The position numbers and the translations under genes are program-made. From Halotalea alkalilenta DSM 17697 (GTDB lineage: Bacteria > Pseudomonadota > Gammaproteobacteria > Pseudomonadales > Halomonadaceae): a stretch of DNA of 64,000 bases. The stretch covers positions 1-64,000 of the forward strand of contig NZ_JHYY01000022.1 of NCBI RefSeq assembly GCF_000621205.1, in the 5' to 3' direction. Positions 9,240-17,811 of the stretch are shown one piece after another (positions within the stretch are counted from its first letter, which is position 1; every line of letters starts with the position of its first letter). Under the pieces are notes generated by a model. It was not told the DNA's origin. It saw nothing but the letters and a program-made list of their open reading frames with translations, and searched no databases.

Positions 9240-10748
9240 ATGCTGAAGAAAAAACTGATCATCACCACTGGCAACCAGGTCTATGGCATCCTGCTCGGCT
9301 TCCTGGTAGTGCCGATTTACCTGCACTATCTAGGCGTCGAGGCCTACGGCCTGGTCGGCCTGTTCGCGATGACCCTGGCCTGGCTTGCGGTGCTCGACGC
9401 GGGCATCGGCGCTGGGATCATCCGCGAGAGTGCGAGATTCAAGTCCGGCGCGGTCGAAAGCGGCGACTACGCCGCGGTCATCCGGGTGCTCGCGCGATTC
9501 TTCCTCGCCACCAGCATCATCCTGGTGCTGGTCGGCGTGCCGCTTTCGCCTTGGATCGCCACCGGCTGGCTCAACGTGGAGCATCTGCAGCACTCGAGCG
9601 TGGTGGTGGCGCTGATCTCGATCATCGTGTCGGTGGCGGCGCGCTGGCAGTCCGAGCCTTTTCGCAACGTGCTGGTGGGCCATGAAGAGCAGATATGGCT
9701 GAGCAGCTTCAATTCGGTGGCGCTGTCGCTGAAGTACCTGGGCGGTGCGCTGGTGGTCTGGCTGCGCCCAGGGGACATCGAGGCCTTCTTCTACTACCAG
9801 GGCGCCGTGGCGCTGTTCGAGGCGCTGGTGATCCGCATCAAGGGCGGTCGCTACGTGCCCGCGGCCGCGGCGCAGCGCAAGCCGATCCGTGAGCTGCTGG
9901 CTCCGCTGCTCGGCTTCATGCTCGGTGCGGCGTTCGCCAACGTCGCCTGGATCGCGATGACCCAGGTTGACAAAGTGAGCCTGTCGAAGTTCATAAGCCT
10001 CGAGTCGTTCGGCGTCTTCAGCACCACCACGATCGCCGCCAGCGCGGTGATGATGTTGAACCTGCCTTTCTACCAGATCGTCCTGCCGCGGCTGACCGCG
10101 CTCAAGGCAGCGGGCGACGAGCAGGGCTTTTTCGACTTCTTCCGCCTCGCCACCCAGATCACCGTCGCGGTGATCACCGCGGTGGCCGGCTGCATGGCGC
10201 TGTTCTCCTACCATTTGCTCTGGCTCTGGACCGGCAACGCCGAGGTCGCCGCCATGGGGGCTTCGGTGCTCGCGCTCTACGTGGTCGGCAACGCGCTGCA
10301 GGTGATCTACACCTTCTGCTACAGCCTCCAGTACGCCTGCGGCAACCTGACGTTCAACACCCGCGCCTTCGCCTGCTTCCTGCCGGTGTTCGTGCCGGTG
10401 ATCGTCTGGGCGGCCTATCACTACGGCGCAGTGGGCACCGGCGCTGCCTGGGTCGGGATCAACCTGTTCTTGCTTTTCGTCTGGTCGAGGGTGGTCTTCG
10501 CCCGCTTCGTCGACGCCGCGTTCTATCGGCGCTGGATGGTCGCCGACGTGCTGCCGTTGATGCTGCTCGGCCTGCTGGTGCCGCTCGGCTTCTACTGGGC
10601 GCTGCCGGAAGCGGTGTGGGCCGGGCGTCTATCGACGCTGCTGACCCTGCTCGTGCTTGGCGTCTGCGCGCTGTCGGCAGCGCTCAGCGCCCTCTATCTG
10701 CGGGTCAACCTTGCCGCGCTGCTGGCCCGTCGTCCCCGCTGGGGCTGA
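9240..10748 (+). CDS. Wzx-type polysaccharide flippase (MOP superfamily)
   Basis: A 502-residue, highly hydrophobic protein with about twelve to fourteen membrane helices, starting KKLIITTGNQVYGILLGFLV and containing LHYLGVEAYGLVGLFAMTLA, the N-terminal signature of O-antigen/exopolysaccharide flippases. It is expected to flip the undecaprenyl-linked repeat unit to the periplasmic face for polymerisation. The ribosome site is weak (GGGCGGCC). A 93-base gap with an A-rich tract precedes it. Together with the EpsG-type protein, Wza and Wzc it makes this a Wzx/Wzy-dependent rather than an ABC- or synthase-dependent system. Confidence 0.88.
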   Translation: MLKKKLIITTGNQVYGILLGFLVVPIYLHYLGVEAYGLVGLFAMTLAWLAVLDAGIGAGIIRESARFKSGAVESGDYAAVIRVLARFFLATSIILVLVGVPLSPWIATGWLNVEHLQHSSVVVALISIIVSVAARWQSEPFRNVLVGHEEQIWLSSFNSVALSLKYLGGALVVWLRPGDIEAFFYYQGAVALFEALVIRIKGGRYVPAAAAQRKPIRELLAPLLGFMLGAAFANVAWIAMTQVDKVSLSKFISLESFGVFSTTTIAASAVMMLNLPFYQIVLPRLTALKAAGDEQGFFDFFRLATQITVAVITAVAGCMALFSYHLLWLWTGNAEVAAMGASVLALYVVGNALQVIYTFCYSLQYACGNLTFNTRAFACFLPVFVPVIVWAAYHYGAVGTGAAWVGINLFLLFVWSRVVFARFVDAAFYRRWMVADVLPLMLLGLLVPLGFYWALPEAVWAGRLSTLLTLLVLGVCALSAALSALYLRVNLAALLARRPRWG

Positions 10749-10833
10749 TCGCCTTGCGCAGGCGTTTTCCATCGCGATCGTCGGTGGCGATCGCATCCTC
10801 TTCATCCGCCGTCCATCGTTCAAGGTGTCGATC

Positions 10834-12186
10834 ATGAAAACCACCAACCCGATCCGTGGCCTCGCGCCCGTCGCCGATCTAGCGGCGATCTTCTCCGCAG
10901 GTTGGATCTGCTACTCGGTGCTGTTCGATGAGTACCTGCTCGCCAACGACTATTTCCTTTTCCTCAGCGGTATCTCGCTGCTGGTGATGTGCGCCAACCT
11001 GTGGCTAGGCGGCTACAGCAAATGGCGCAACACCTCGCTGGTCGAACGCACGGTTCGGCTGATCAAGGTGTGGGCGATCGTCTTCGTGCTGATGAGCGTG
11101 GTGCTGCTGTTCAGCGGCCACCAGAGCCCGGAGCCGCGTACCTGGCTGCTATTCACCATGCCGCTCTCCTTCGCCTTCGTCTGTGCGCTGCGCGCTGCGC
11201 TGATGGGGCTTTCGCTCTACTACCACTCGCGCCCGCGTCATCGTAAGCCGGTGCTGCTGGTGGGGCCTGCGGCCTCGGTGATGACGGTGGCGCGCAACCT
11301 GCGTCGCAATGCCCACGAGGGCTATGGCATCGCGGGGGTTTGCCGGCTGCGTCCGGGTACCGCGTTCGATGCCCAGGCGATGGCCTGGCTGGCGCGCCAG
11401 GTGAGCCGCAAGCAGGCGCAGGAAGTGTGGATATGCATGCCGTTCTCGGACAGCGCGGTGATCGCTCCGATCATGCATGCGCTGCGCCACTCCACCGTGC
11501 AGATCCGGCTGATTCCTGAGTTCGCACCGCTGCGGCTGATCAATTTCCAGGTCAATCGGGTCTCGGGCCTGCACGCGTTCGATCTCAGCGTCACCTCGAT
11601 GACCGGCTGGGCGTCGTTCAGCAAGCGTCTCGAGGACATCGTCATCTCGGCGCTGATCCTGGCGCTGATCTCGCCGGTGATGATCGCTTTGGCGATCGGG
11701 GTCAAGCTGACCTCGCCGGGCCCGATCTTCTACCGCCAGGAGCGGGTCGGCTGGAACGGCAGGCCGTTCAATATGCTCAAGTTCCGCTCGATGCCGGTCG
11801 ATGCCGAGAAGGCCGGCGTGCAGTGGGGCAACGCCAAGGGCAAGACCACCACCCGTTTCGGCGCCTTCATTCGCCGTACCAGCCTCGACGAGCTGCCGCA
11901 GTTCATCAACGTGTTCCTCGGTGACATGTCGATCGTCGGTCCTCGTCCCGAGCGCACGGTGTTCGTCGAGCAGTTCAAGGAGGAGGTGCCCAACTACATG
12001 AAGAAGCATATGGTCAAGGCAGGGATCACCGGCTGGGCCCAGGTCAACGGCTGGCGCGGCGATACCCGGCTCGACAAGCGAATAGAATGCGATCTTTGGT
12101 ACATCGAGAACTGGTCGCTGGTGCTCGACGTCAGGATCATCCTGGCCACCGCATTCAAGGTGTTCACCGACAAGACCGCCTATTGA
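10834..12186 (+). CDS. Undecaprenyl-phosphate sugar phosphotransferase, WcaJ type (initiating glycosyltransferase)
   Basis: Starts repeat-unit synthesis by transferring a sugar-1-phosphate, commonly glucose-1-phosphate, to undecaprenyl phosphate. The 450-residue protein has about four N-terminal membrane helices, a CoA-binding-like Rossmann domain (VLLVGPAASVMTVARNLRRN, about 145-250), another hydrophobic segment (VISALILALISPVMIALAI) and the C-terminal catalytic domain with SPGPIFYRQERVGWNGRPF, MLKFRSM, DELPQFINVFLGDMSIVGPR and a GWAQVNGWRGDT segment. The start at 10834 follows AAGGTG; upstream reading overlaps the flippase gene in another frame. Confidence 0.92.
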   Translation: MKTTNPIRGLAPVADLAAIFSAGWICYSVLFDEYLLANDYFLFLSGISLLVMCANLWLGGYSKWRNTSLVERTVRLIKVWAIVFVLMSVVLLFSGHQSPEPRTWLLFTMPLSFAFVCALRAALMGLSLYYHSRPRHRKPVLLVGPAASVMTVARNLRRNAHEGYGIAGVCRLRPGTAFDAQAMAWLARQVSRKQAQEVWICMPFSDSAVIAPIMHALRHSTVQIRLIPEFAPLRLINFQVNRVSGLHAFDLSVTSMTGWASFSKRLEDIVISALILALISPVMIALAIGVKLTSPGPIFYRQERVGWNGRPFNMLKFRSMPVDAEKAGVQWGNAKGKTTTRFGAFIRRTSLDELPQFINVFLGDMSIVGPRPERTVFVEQFKEEVPNYMKKHMVKAGITGWAQVNGWRGDTRLDKRIECDLWYIENWSLVLDVRIILATAFKVFTDKTAY

Positions 12187-12259
12187 CCCGGCAGCGGCGG
12201 GTCGCCTTCGGGGGCGGCACGCAAGCGCGGCTTCATTCATTCAGCAGGGAGAGACCCGC

Positions 12260-13270
12260 ATGATCCTAGTCACCGGAGGCGCAGGCTACATCGGCTCGCA
12301 CACCGTCCTGGTACTGCTCGAGGCCGGCTATGAAGTGGTCGTTTACGACAACCTCTGCAACGGCTCCCGCGAGGCGGTTCGCCGGGTCGAGACGCTCAGC
12401 GGCAAGCGCGTCGCCTTCGAGCAGGGCGACATCCGCGACCGTGCCCGGCTCGACGAGGTGCTCGGACGCTACCCGATCGAGGCGGCGATCCACTTCGCCG
12501 GGCTCAAGGCGGTCGGCGAGAGCATGGTCAAGCCGCTCGAGTACTTCGACAACAACGTCGCCGGCAGCACCCACCTGCTGCAGGCGATGGCCGATGCCGG
12601 CGTATTCAGGATCGTCTTCAGCTCCTCGGCGACCGTCTATGGCGACCCTGGCACGCCGGTGTTCAGCGAGGAGATGCCGACCGGCACGCCGACCAACAAC
12701 TACGGCTACACCAAGCTGGTGGTCGAGGAGCTGTTGAAGAAGCTCCAGGCCGCCGACCCGCGCTGGCGCGTCGCGCTGCTGCGCTACTTCAACCCGGTCG
12801 GTGCCCACGAGAGCGGCACGATCGGCGAGGACCCGGCCGGCGAGCCCAACAACCTGCTGCCCTACATCGCCCAGGTGGCGGTCGGTAAGCGCGCGCAGCT
12901 GCGGGTGTTCGGGGACGACTACCCGACCGCGGACGGCACCTGCCTGCGCGACTACATCCATGTGATGGATCTAGCCGAAGGGCATGTCCGCGCCCTCGAT
13001 GCGCTGGCGCGGATCGATGGGGTAGGGATCTGGAACCTCGGCGGCGGGCGCGGGCATTCGGTGCTGGAGATGATCGATGCCTTCGCGCGGGCCAGCGGTC
13101 GCGAGATTCCCTACGTGGTCGCGCCGCGCCGCGCGGGCGACCTGGCGCAGTTCTGGGCCGACCCGAGCAAGGCCAAGCACGAGCTCGACTGGCAGACCAG
13201 GCGCGGCCTCGAGGAGATGATGCAGGACACCTGGCGCTGGCAGTCGCAAAATCCCGACGGCTATCGCTAG
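12260..13270 (+). CDS. galE: UDP-glucose 4-epimerase GalE
   Basis: Interconverts UDP-glucose and UDP-galactose using bound NAD. The 336-residue length is normal. MILVTGGAGYIGSHTVLVLL is the Rossmann motif, SSSATVYGD carries the catalytic Ser/Thr, and NNYGYTKL is the YxxxK pair. Later GIWNLGGGRGHSVLEMI is typical of GalE. CAGGGAGAG precedes the ATG. As the last gene of the exopolysaccharide operon, 73 bases after the initiating transferase, it suggests galactose in the polymer; GalU at the window start would feed it. Confidence 0.96.
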   Translation: MILVTGGAGYIGSHTVLVLLEAGYEVVVYDNLCNGSREAVRRVETLSGKRVAFEQGDIRDRARLDEVLGRYPIEAAIHFAGLKAVGESMVKPLEYFDNNVAGSTHLLQAMADAGVFRIVFSSSATVYGDPGTPVFSEEMPTGTPTNNYGYTKLVVEELLKKLQAADPRWRVALLRYFNPVGAHESGTIGEDPAGEPNNLLPYIAQVAVGKRAQLRVFGDDYPTADGTCLRDYIHVMDLAEGHVRALDALARIDGVGIWNLGGGRGHSVLEMIDAFARASGREIPYVVAPRRAGDLAQFWADPSKAKHELDWQTRRGLEEMMQDTWRWQSQNPDGYR

Positions 13271-13493
13271 TCCCCGGCTTGGCTTGTGAGGCGTCGATAG
13301 GCTTCACCAGGCCCCGCTTTCTCCCCCTTTCCGTCGGGCACCTATCTGGTGGCCTGACGTACTCCTCGGCATTCTCCGACTCGCCTCGAACACTTCTCCG
13401 TAAGCGCGCTCAGGTTTTCTCATTCGCAGCGCTTGCGCACGGAGGTGATAGCGCGTGCTCGGCATTCGATTCCAATCATAAGGAGAAGCGAAC

Positions 13494-14519
13494 GTGTCTC
13501 CGGCAGCCAGGCATCAAGACTCCGACCCGGGTAGAAGCAGCAGTAGCTATGAGAGCAAGTTGGCGCAGTGGCTCTTGGGCATCAACACCGCTCAGGTCGT
13601 CCAAAGCGGTGGTAGTGAAGGTGGGCCGGCGTTCAGCTGGCGCGAGTCGGAGCAGAGTGGCGATAGCGTGATCGCCGGTTCCTTGAAGAGCGAGGAGACC
13701 CGTTTCAATCGCACTGCGAGCTGCATCGCACTGGCGCCCGACCACCTGTTGATCCTATTGGTCGAGCGCGGTGAATTCATCAGCAACGTCTACGGTGAAG
13801 AGCGCCTGGTCCACCAGGGGGACCTGATGATCCAGGACGCCTCCCAGCCTTGCAGCCTGCGCTTCGATCCGCAGTTGGGGCCTGCGATTCCCTGTGAATT
13901 CCTCTACCTGGTGCTTTCACGCAGCGTGCTCGGCTACCTCGAAGGGCTCGAGCGCCTGCACGGGCGTGTGGTGCGGAGGGGTGAGCCGCTCAATCACCTG
14001 CTCGGTGGCCACCTGAAGCTCTTGCTGAGCATCGCCGACCAGCTCAGCGAGGAAGAGCGACGCTGCGCCGGGCGCGGCACGGTGGGGTTCTTCGTCCACG
14101 CGCTCGAGCTGCTCTGCGGGCGCGTGCGCTCCCAGCCGGAGCCGGCCAATGCGCTGCTCAGTGGAATCTGCACCTACATCGAGCAGCACCTCGACCAGCC
14201 GCTAGACGTGGGTACGCTATGCCGGCGATTCGGCATCTCGCGCTCGAGCCTCTATCGCTTGTTCGAACCGCTCGGCGGCATCGCCACGCACATTCGCCAC
14301 CGCCGATTGATTCGCGCACGCCAGTACCTGCTCTCACCCGCGCATTCACATCTGAGCATCGCCGCTATCGCGCGCCGCTGTGGGCTGGAAGCGAACACCT
14401 TCACCCGCCTCTTCAACCAGACCTATGGCGTATCCCCGCGGGAGGCCCGGATCATGGCGATCAAGCTGGGAGGCGATCCGCTCAAGCTGGCGCAGACGAT
14501 CTGGCGTGACGCTCCTTGA
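13494..14519 (+). CDS. AraC/XylS-family transcriptional regulator (first of a paralogous pair)
   Basis: A 341-residue regulator with an N-terminal sensing domain (about 20-200, including LALAPDHLLILLVERGEFIS and YGEERLVHQGDLMIQDASQP) and a C-terminal double helix-turn-helix from about 225: LCRRFGISRSSLYRLFEPLG for the first motif and IAAIARRCGLEANTFTRLF for the second, then the family's GVSP end. The start is GTG with an excellent AAGGAGAAGCGAAC site; no ATG is better placed. It follows galE by 223 bases in the same direction and has a close paralogue at 15050-16081. Ligand and targets are unknown; control of the adjacent exopolysaccharide operon is only a positional guess. Confidence 0.88.
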   Translation: MSPAARHQDSDPGRSSSSYESKLAQWLLGINTAQVVQSGGSEGGPAFSWRESEQSGDSVIAGSLKSEETRFNRTASCIALAPDHLLILLVERGEFISNVYGEERLVHQGDLMIQDASQPCSLRFDPQLGPAIPCEFLYLVLSRSVLGYLEGLERLHGRVVRRGEPLNHLLGGHLKLLLSIADQLSEEERRCAGRGTVGFFVHALELLCGRVRSQPEPANALLSGICTYIEQHLDQPLDVGTLCRRFGISRSSLYRLFEPLGGIATHIRHRRLIRARQYLLSPAHSHLSIAAIARRCGLEANTFTRLFNQTYGVSPREARIMAIKLGGDPLKLAQTIWRDAP

Positions 14520-15049
14520 GCCTCGACGTAGGACACGTTGTAGGAATTTTCTCATAGTCGAAGGCGGCTGATTCTCTTGCCTGGGAAGAGTGTTAGATTT
14601 CCTTCGACGACGCATCGGACATAATGAGGAGAAATAATATATAGAGGCCCAGAATGTCTCACCGAGGCGCCATTACGTTTCGCGTAGCCAGTTTTAATTT
14701 GAACGAAATGGACGATCTATGAGATGAAAATGGGATGGTCATGAGGCCCCTGAGATTCTTACACTAAAGTCATAAACCAGACGAGGTGTAGGGACATGCA
14801 CCGGTCTCGCTCCCTGTCCGGTAGTGGCTGGCGATACCCGCCGCCACTGGGATGGGAGATGTGTCAGCTGACTTGGCGGGATCTCCCATTGGCCGTTGAA
14901 CGCGTCGACACGAAGCGATCATGGCGCAAGCAAAAGGTCGCTGTTATTTAGGTTTTACATGAAATAAATAAATAATCCGCCGCTCGCGAGGTTTTATGTA
15001 TCTCTCTGGTGGGGGTAAAAACACAGGCATCCAATGAAAGGGGAGTGTC
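14520..15049. other. 530-bp AT-rich gap between the two AraC-type genes
   Basis: No supported gene. It is AT-rich at both ends (14610-14780 and 14940-15050) and therefore probably holds the promoter of the second AraC gene. A structured middle part contains the inverted repeat ATGGGAGAT (14852-14860)/ATCTCCCAT (14881-14889) with a 20-base loop, and a second pair CCGCCA (14841-14846)/TGGCGG (14874-14879) that interleaves with it, so the two helices would be alternative or pseudoknotted. A 22-codon ORF at 14654-14722 was judged not convincing. Confidence 0.6.
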
Positions 15050-16081
15050 ATGACCATGATTGCCGGATGTACAAAACTCGAAGAAATAAATGAAAAACAA
15101 ATGTTCGAACGGAAGCTGGCCAGCTGGCTAATCGGTGTGCGTTCGGTCGAGGCCATGCAATCCCCTTGGAAGGGTAGTGCTTCTAGTTTCTCCTGGCATG
15201 CGCGGGGAGAGTACTTCTCGAGCCTGGTGGCCGGGACGGTGACGATGGGGGGACAGTCGGTCAACCGCGGCATCTCGAGCCTGGCGCTGGCGCCTGACCA
15301 CCTGCTGCTGCTGCTGGTGATCGAAGGAGAATTCATCAGCAGCGTCTATGGCGAAGAGCATCCGGTGCGCCAGGGTGACCTGATGTTCCAGGACGCCTCT
15401 CAGCCCTGCAGCTTCCGTTTCGCCCGCGAGTTCGGTGCTCCGCGCGCCTGCTCGATGCGCTACCTGATCCTGCCGCGCGAAATGCTCGGTCTCGAGGGCA
15501 ACGTCGCCCAGCTGCACGGTAAGGTGGTGCGTCACGGCCGTCCGCTGGCGACCCTGCTCGAGCGCTATCTGGCCGCCTTGCTGGCCTTGGGCAGCGAGCT
15601 CGGCGAAGAGGACAACGAGGCGATCGGGCGTGCCACGGTCGAAATGCTCAAGCCGCTGCTGGCGCCGCTGTTCGCCGCGAAGGAAGAGGGCGCGCTGGTG
15701 GCCAATTCGACTCTTTGTGCGATCTGTGCCCATATCGAGCACAATCTCGAAACCGCACTCTCGGTCGACAGCCTCTGCCGGCGCTTCGCGCTCTCGCGCT
15801 CGAGTCTCTATCGCTTGTTCGAGCCGCTGGGCGGCATCGCTTCCTACATCCGCAGCCGCCGCTTGGTGCGCGCACGCCAGTACCTGCTGTCGCCGGCGCT
15901 TTCGCATCTCAGTATCATTGCCATCGCGCGCCGCTGCGGCCTGGAAGCCAACACCTTCACTCGGCTGTTCAGCCAGGCTTACGGCGTTTCTCCCCGCGAT
16001 GCCCGGACCATGGCGATCAAGTATCGCAACCACCCCGAGCAGCTCGCTCAGGCAGTGGTGCTGAGCCACAGCGCTTCCTGA
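15050..16081 (+). CDS. AraC/XylS-family transcriptional regulator (second of a paralogous pair)
   Basis: A 343-residue paralogue of the 13494 gene. The sensing domain shares LALAPDHLLLLLVIEGEFIS and GDLMFQDASQPCSFRF, and the DNA-binding domain is near-identical: LCRRFALSRSSLYRLFEPLG and AIARRCGLEANTFTRLFSQ. The ATG at 15050 follows AAGGGGAGTGTC; a second ATG lies two codons later. The duplication is most conserved in the DNA-binding half, suggesting overlapping operators with different signals. It ends just before a hairpin terminator at 16105-16135. Targets are unknown. Confidence 0.88.
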   Translation: MTMIAGCTKLEEINEKQMFERKLASWLIGVRSVEAMQSPWKGSASSFSWHARGEYFSSLVAGTVTMGGQSVNRGISSLALAPDHLLLLLVIEGEFISSVYGEEHPVRQGDLMFQDASQPCSFRFAREFGAPRACSMRYLILPREMLGLEGNVAQLHGKVVRHGRPLATLLERYLAALLALGSELGEEDNEAIGRATVEMLKPLLAPLFAAKEEGALVANSTLCAICAHIEHNLETALSVDSLCRRFALSRSSLYRLFEPLGGIASYIRSRRLVRARQYLLSPALSHLSIIAIARRCGLEANTFTRLFSQAYGVSPRDARTMAIKYRNHPEQLAQAVVLSHSAS

Positions 16082-16103
16082 CCCTACGTCCCACTCCTTC
16101 GAA

Positions 16104-16210
16104 CCGCCCGGCCTTGCCGGGCGTTCGTGTTTTTGGCGCCGATGAAACCGATCAGGCACCTCGCATGGCGCCGAACCAGCGGCCACCGCCTTCGCGCATC
16201 GATGGCGGAT
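16104..16210. repeat. 107-bp direct repeat, copy 1 (terminator plus gene 3' end)
   Basis: Matches 16536-16642 at all but one position, offset 432 bases. It contains the terminator hairpin and the last codons of the hypothetical gene at 16584-16937 without the rest of that gene, so copy 1 looks like a displaced fragment. Confidence 0.9.
16105..16135 (+). terminator. Rho-independent terminator of the second AraC gene
   Basis: Perfect 8-bp stem CGCCCGGC/GCCGGGCG with a three-base loop, followed by TTCGTGTTTTT, 23 bases after the AraC stop codon. It is the left end of a 107-bp repeat whose second copy carries the same hairpin. Confidence 0.8.
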
Positions 16211-16535
16211 TAATGACAAACCCCTTTTGACCCAGTGCCGCTTTCGATCCTGGCGAGTCGAGAACCGTTTGGGTCCTAACCCACCTCTTGCTCGCTTAGA
16301 TGCGAGGGGCGGACCCCTCGCGCTCCCCCTGAAAGGGGACGCGCCGCCACGAGATCGCGAAACCCTGGCCGATCAATCGATTGCCCTCGGGTCGGCGCGC
16401 ATGGACGTCCCTGTCCGGGCGCGCCTTTTGCGACATCCATGTCGCAAACCCCGGTGCAAACGATTGCCGTCCAGCGCGCTCTCGGAGGCGGCTGGAAGCC
16501 ATCGTGGCATCTTCAAATACTTTGTCAGCAGTCTG
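16211..16535. other. 325-bp non-coding spacer between the repeat copies, with stem-loops
   Basis: No gene supported. It holds two adjacent palindromes, GCGAGGGG (16302-16309)/CCCCTCGC (16314-16321) and CCCCT (16326-16330)/AGGGG (16334-16338), resembling REP-type intergenic elements. No transposase or recognisable coding relic is visible. Together with the flanking direct repeats it could be the product of an insertion or a local rearrangement. Confidence 0.55.
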
Positions 16536-16642
16536 CCGCCCGGCTTTGCCGGGCGTTCGTGTTTTTGGCGCCGATGAAACCGATCAGGCACCTCGCATGG
16601 CGCCGAACCAGCGGCCACCGCCTTCGCGCATCGATGGCGGAT
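16536..16642. repeat. 107-bp direct repeat, copy 2 (overlaps 3' end of hypothetical gene)
   Basis: Second copy of 16104-16210 with one C/T difference in the hairpin loop. Here the terminator (16537-16567) faces the end of the minus-strand gene at 16584-16937, and the repeat covers its last 20 codons including the stop. Confidence 0.9.
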
Positions 16643-16937
16643 AGAGCCGTTCATAGCGCTGGCGAGCGTGGGCGTCGGCGAACAGCTGGTGATAGAGCGC
16701 ATCCGCAGTACCCGTGCCTGTGAATGGGACGATGGCGAGTATCTCGAGCAGCCCGATGTCGCGTAGCGTCTCGACCTCCGCTGCGCTGGCACGGAGATAG
16801 CCCATCCAGCCATGCTCGCTTTCTACCTCGAGCAGCGGATCACGCTCGAGGGGAAGAAGCAGGTGGGTCAGGCCACGTTGGGCAAAGGCGGTCTCCAACC
16901 AGTCGCGATGCGACGCGCAGACGATCAGATCGAACAT
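16584..16937 (-). CDS. Hypothetical protein, 117 residues
   Basis: I do not recognise a family. The protein is soluble-looking, with mixed charge and no signal or membrane segment: MFDLIVCASHRDWLETAFAQ at the start, a hydrophobic DIGLLEILAIVPFTGTGTAD middle and a basic RYERLYPPSMREGGGRWFG end. The ATG at 16937 (GGCGAG upstream) is preferred to an extension to 17027, whose added residues are not protein-like. The last 20 codons lie in a duplicated 107-bp segment. It lies between an AraC regulator (convergent) and an Smr-domain gene (same strand, 148 bases upstream). Coding is supported by high third-position GC and the sensible composition. Confidence 0.6.
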   Translation of the reverse strand: MFDLIVCASHRDWLETAFAQRGLTHLLLPLERDPLLEVESEHGWMGYLRASAAEVETLRDIGLLEILAIVPFTGTGTADALYHQLFADAHARQRYERLYPPSMREGGGRWFGAMRGA

Positions 16938-17085
16938 GCTGGGATCTCGCCAAGATATAAGGGGGCAAAGCGTTCGCTGGCCGCACGGATCACATCTTGC
17001 TAACGATCCGTGGGTGGAGAAAGGCAATGGGACGAGGGGATCAAAGACAGGGACAAGGATGCGGCCAGACGGCCGCGCTCGGGGC

Positions 17086-17679
17086 TTAGCGGGCGCGCTT
17101 GAGCAGCACGTAGAGGGCGCCGGTGCCGCCGTCGCCGGGCGTGGCTGAACTGAAGGCGAGCACGTCAGGCCACTCCCGCAGCCAGGCGTTGACGTGGCTT
17201 TTGATCAGCGGATGACCGGCGGCGGCGCTCCATGCCTTGCCGTGCACCACCAGTACGCAGCGCAGGCGCTGTTCGAGCGCGTCACCGAGAAACCCTTCGA
17301 GTTCGCGGCGCGCCTCCTCGACGCTGTAGCCATGCAGGTCGAGCCCCGCCTGCCACTCGATCTCGCCGCGCTTGAGCCGCGTGATCAGGCGCTGATCGAG
17401 ATCGTTCAGCGCGAACAGCAGCGGCTGCGATGGGCTCACCGGCTCGACCCGGCCATCGCTCAGTCGGGAGGGCGCGTCGAGCGGGCGGTCGAGCGTCTCG
17501 GCCGCACGGCGGCGCGCCTCGATCGCGTCGCGCTCGGAGGCCGATCTGCTGCGGCCGGGATCGGCGCGGTTGCGCAGCTCGGCCTTGAGGCGTTCGACCC
17601 CTGCTTTGCGCAGGGCGCGGCGAAACAGTGCGGCTTCGTCTTCTTCTGCGCTGGATCGGTCGAGGTCGTCGTCGGACAT
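17086..17679 (-). CDS. Smr/MutS2-domain protein (YdaL/YfcN-like)
   Basis: A 197-residue cytoplasmic protein with a charged, probably disordered N-terminal half (MSDDDLDRSSAEEDEAALFR) and a C-terminal Smr domain at about 100-195: the LDLHGYSVEEARRELEGFL motif (LDxHG), LVVHGKAWSAAAGHPLIKS and the HVNAWLREWPDVLAFSSATP end with a GDGGTGALYVLLKR strand. Smr domains are nicking endonucleases or RNA-binding modules; the physiological role of the short proteobacterial forms is unclear. GGAGACCGGT precedes the ATG at 17679. It is divergent from prmB, as in several gammaproteobacteria. Confidence 0.88.
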   Translation of the reverse strand: MSDDDLDRSSAEEDEAALFRRALRKAGVERLKAELRNRADPGRSRSASERDAIEARRRAAETLDRPLDAPSRLSDGRVEPVSPSQPLLFALNDLDQRLITRLKRGEIEWQAGLDLHGYSVEEARRELEGFLGDALEQRLRCVLVVHGKAWSAAAGHPLIKSHVNAWLREWPDVLAFSSATPGDGGTGALYVLLKRAR

Positions 17680-17811
17680 ACCGGTCTCCTGTGCTGTGTG
17701 CCTCGACGGCGGGAAAACCAGCCGCGCAGTATAGCGGCTCGCTGCTGGCTTGGCTGTTGCTCGGCTGCGCGGAAGGTTAAACTGGCCTTCCCCTGAATCG
17801 CCTACCTGCGG

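Noticed and set aside
14654-14722. 22-codon ORF between the AraC genes (MSHRGAITFRV...)
   Set aside because: Weak ribosome site, no resemblance to a leader peptide or to the AraC proteins strong enough to call.
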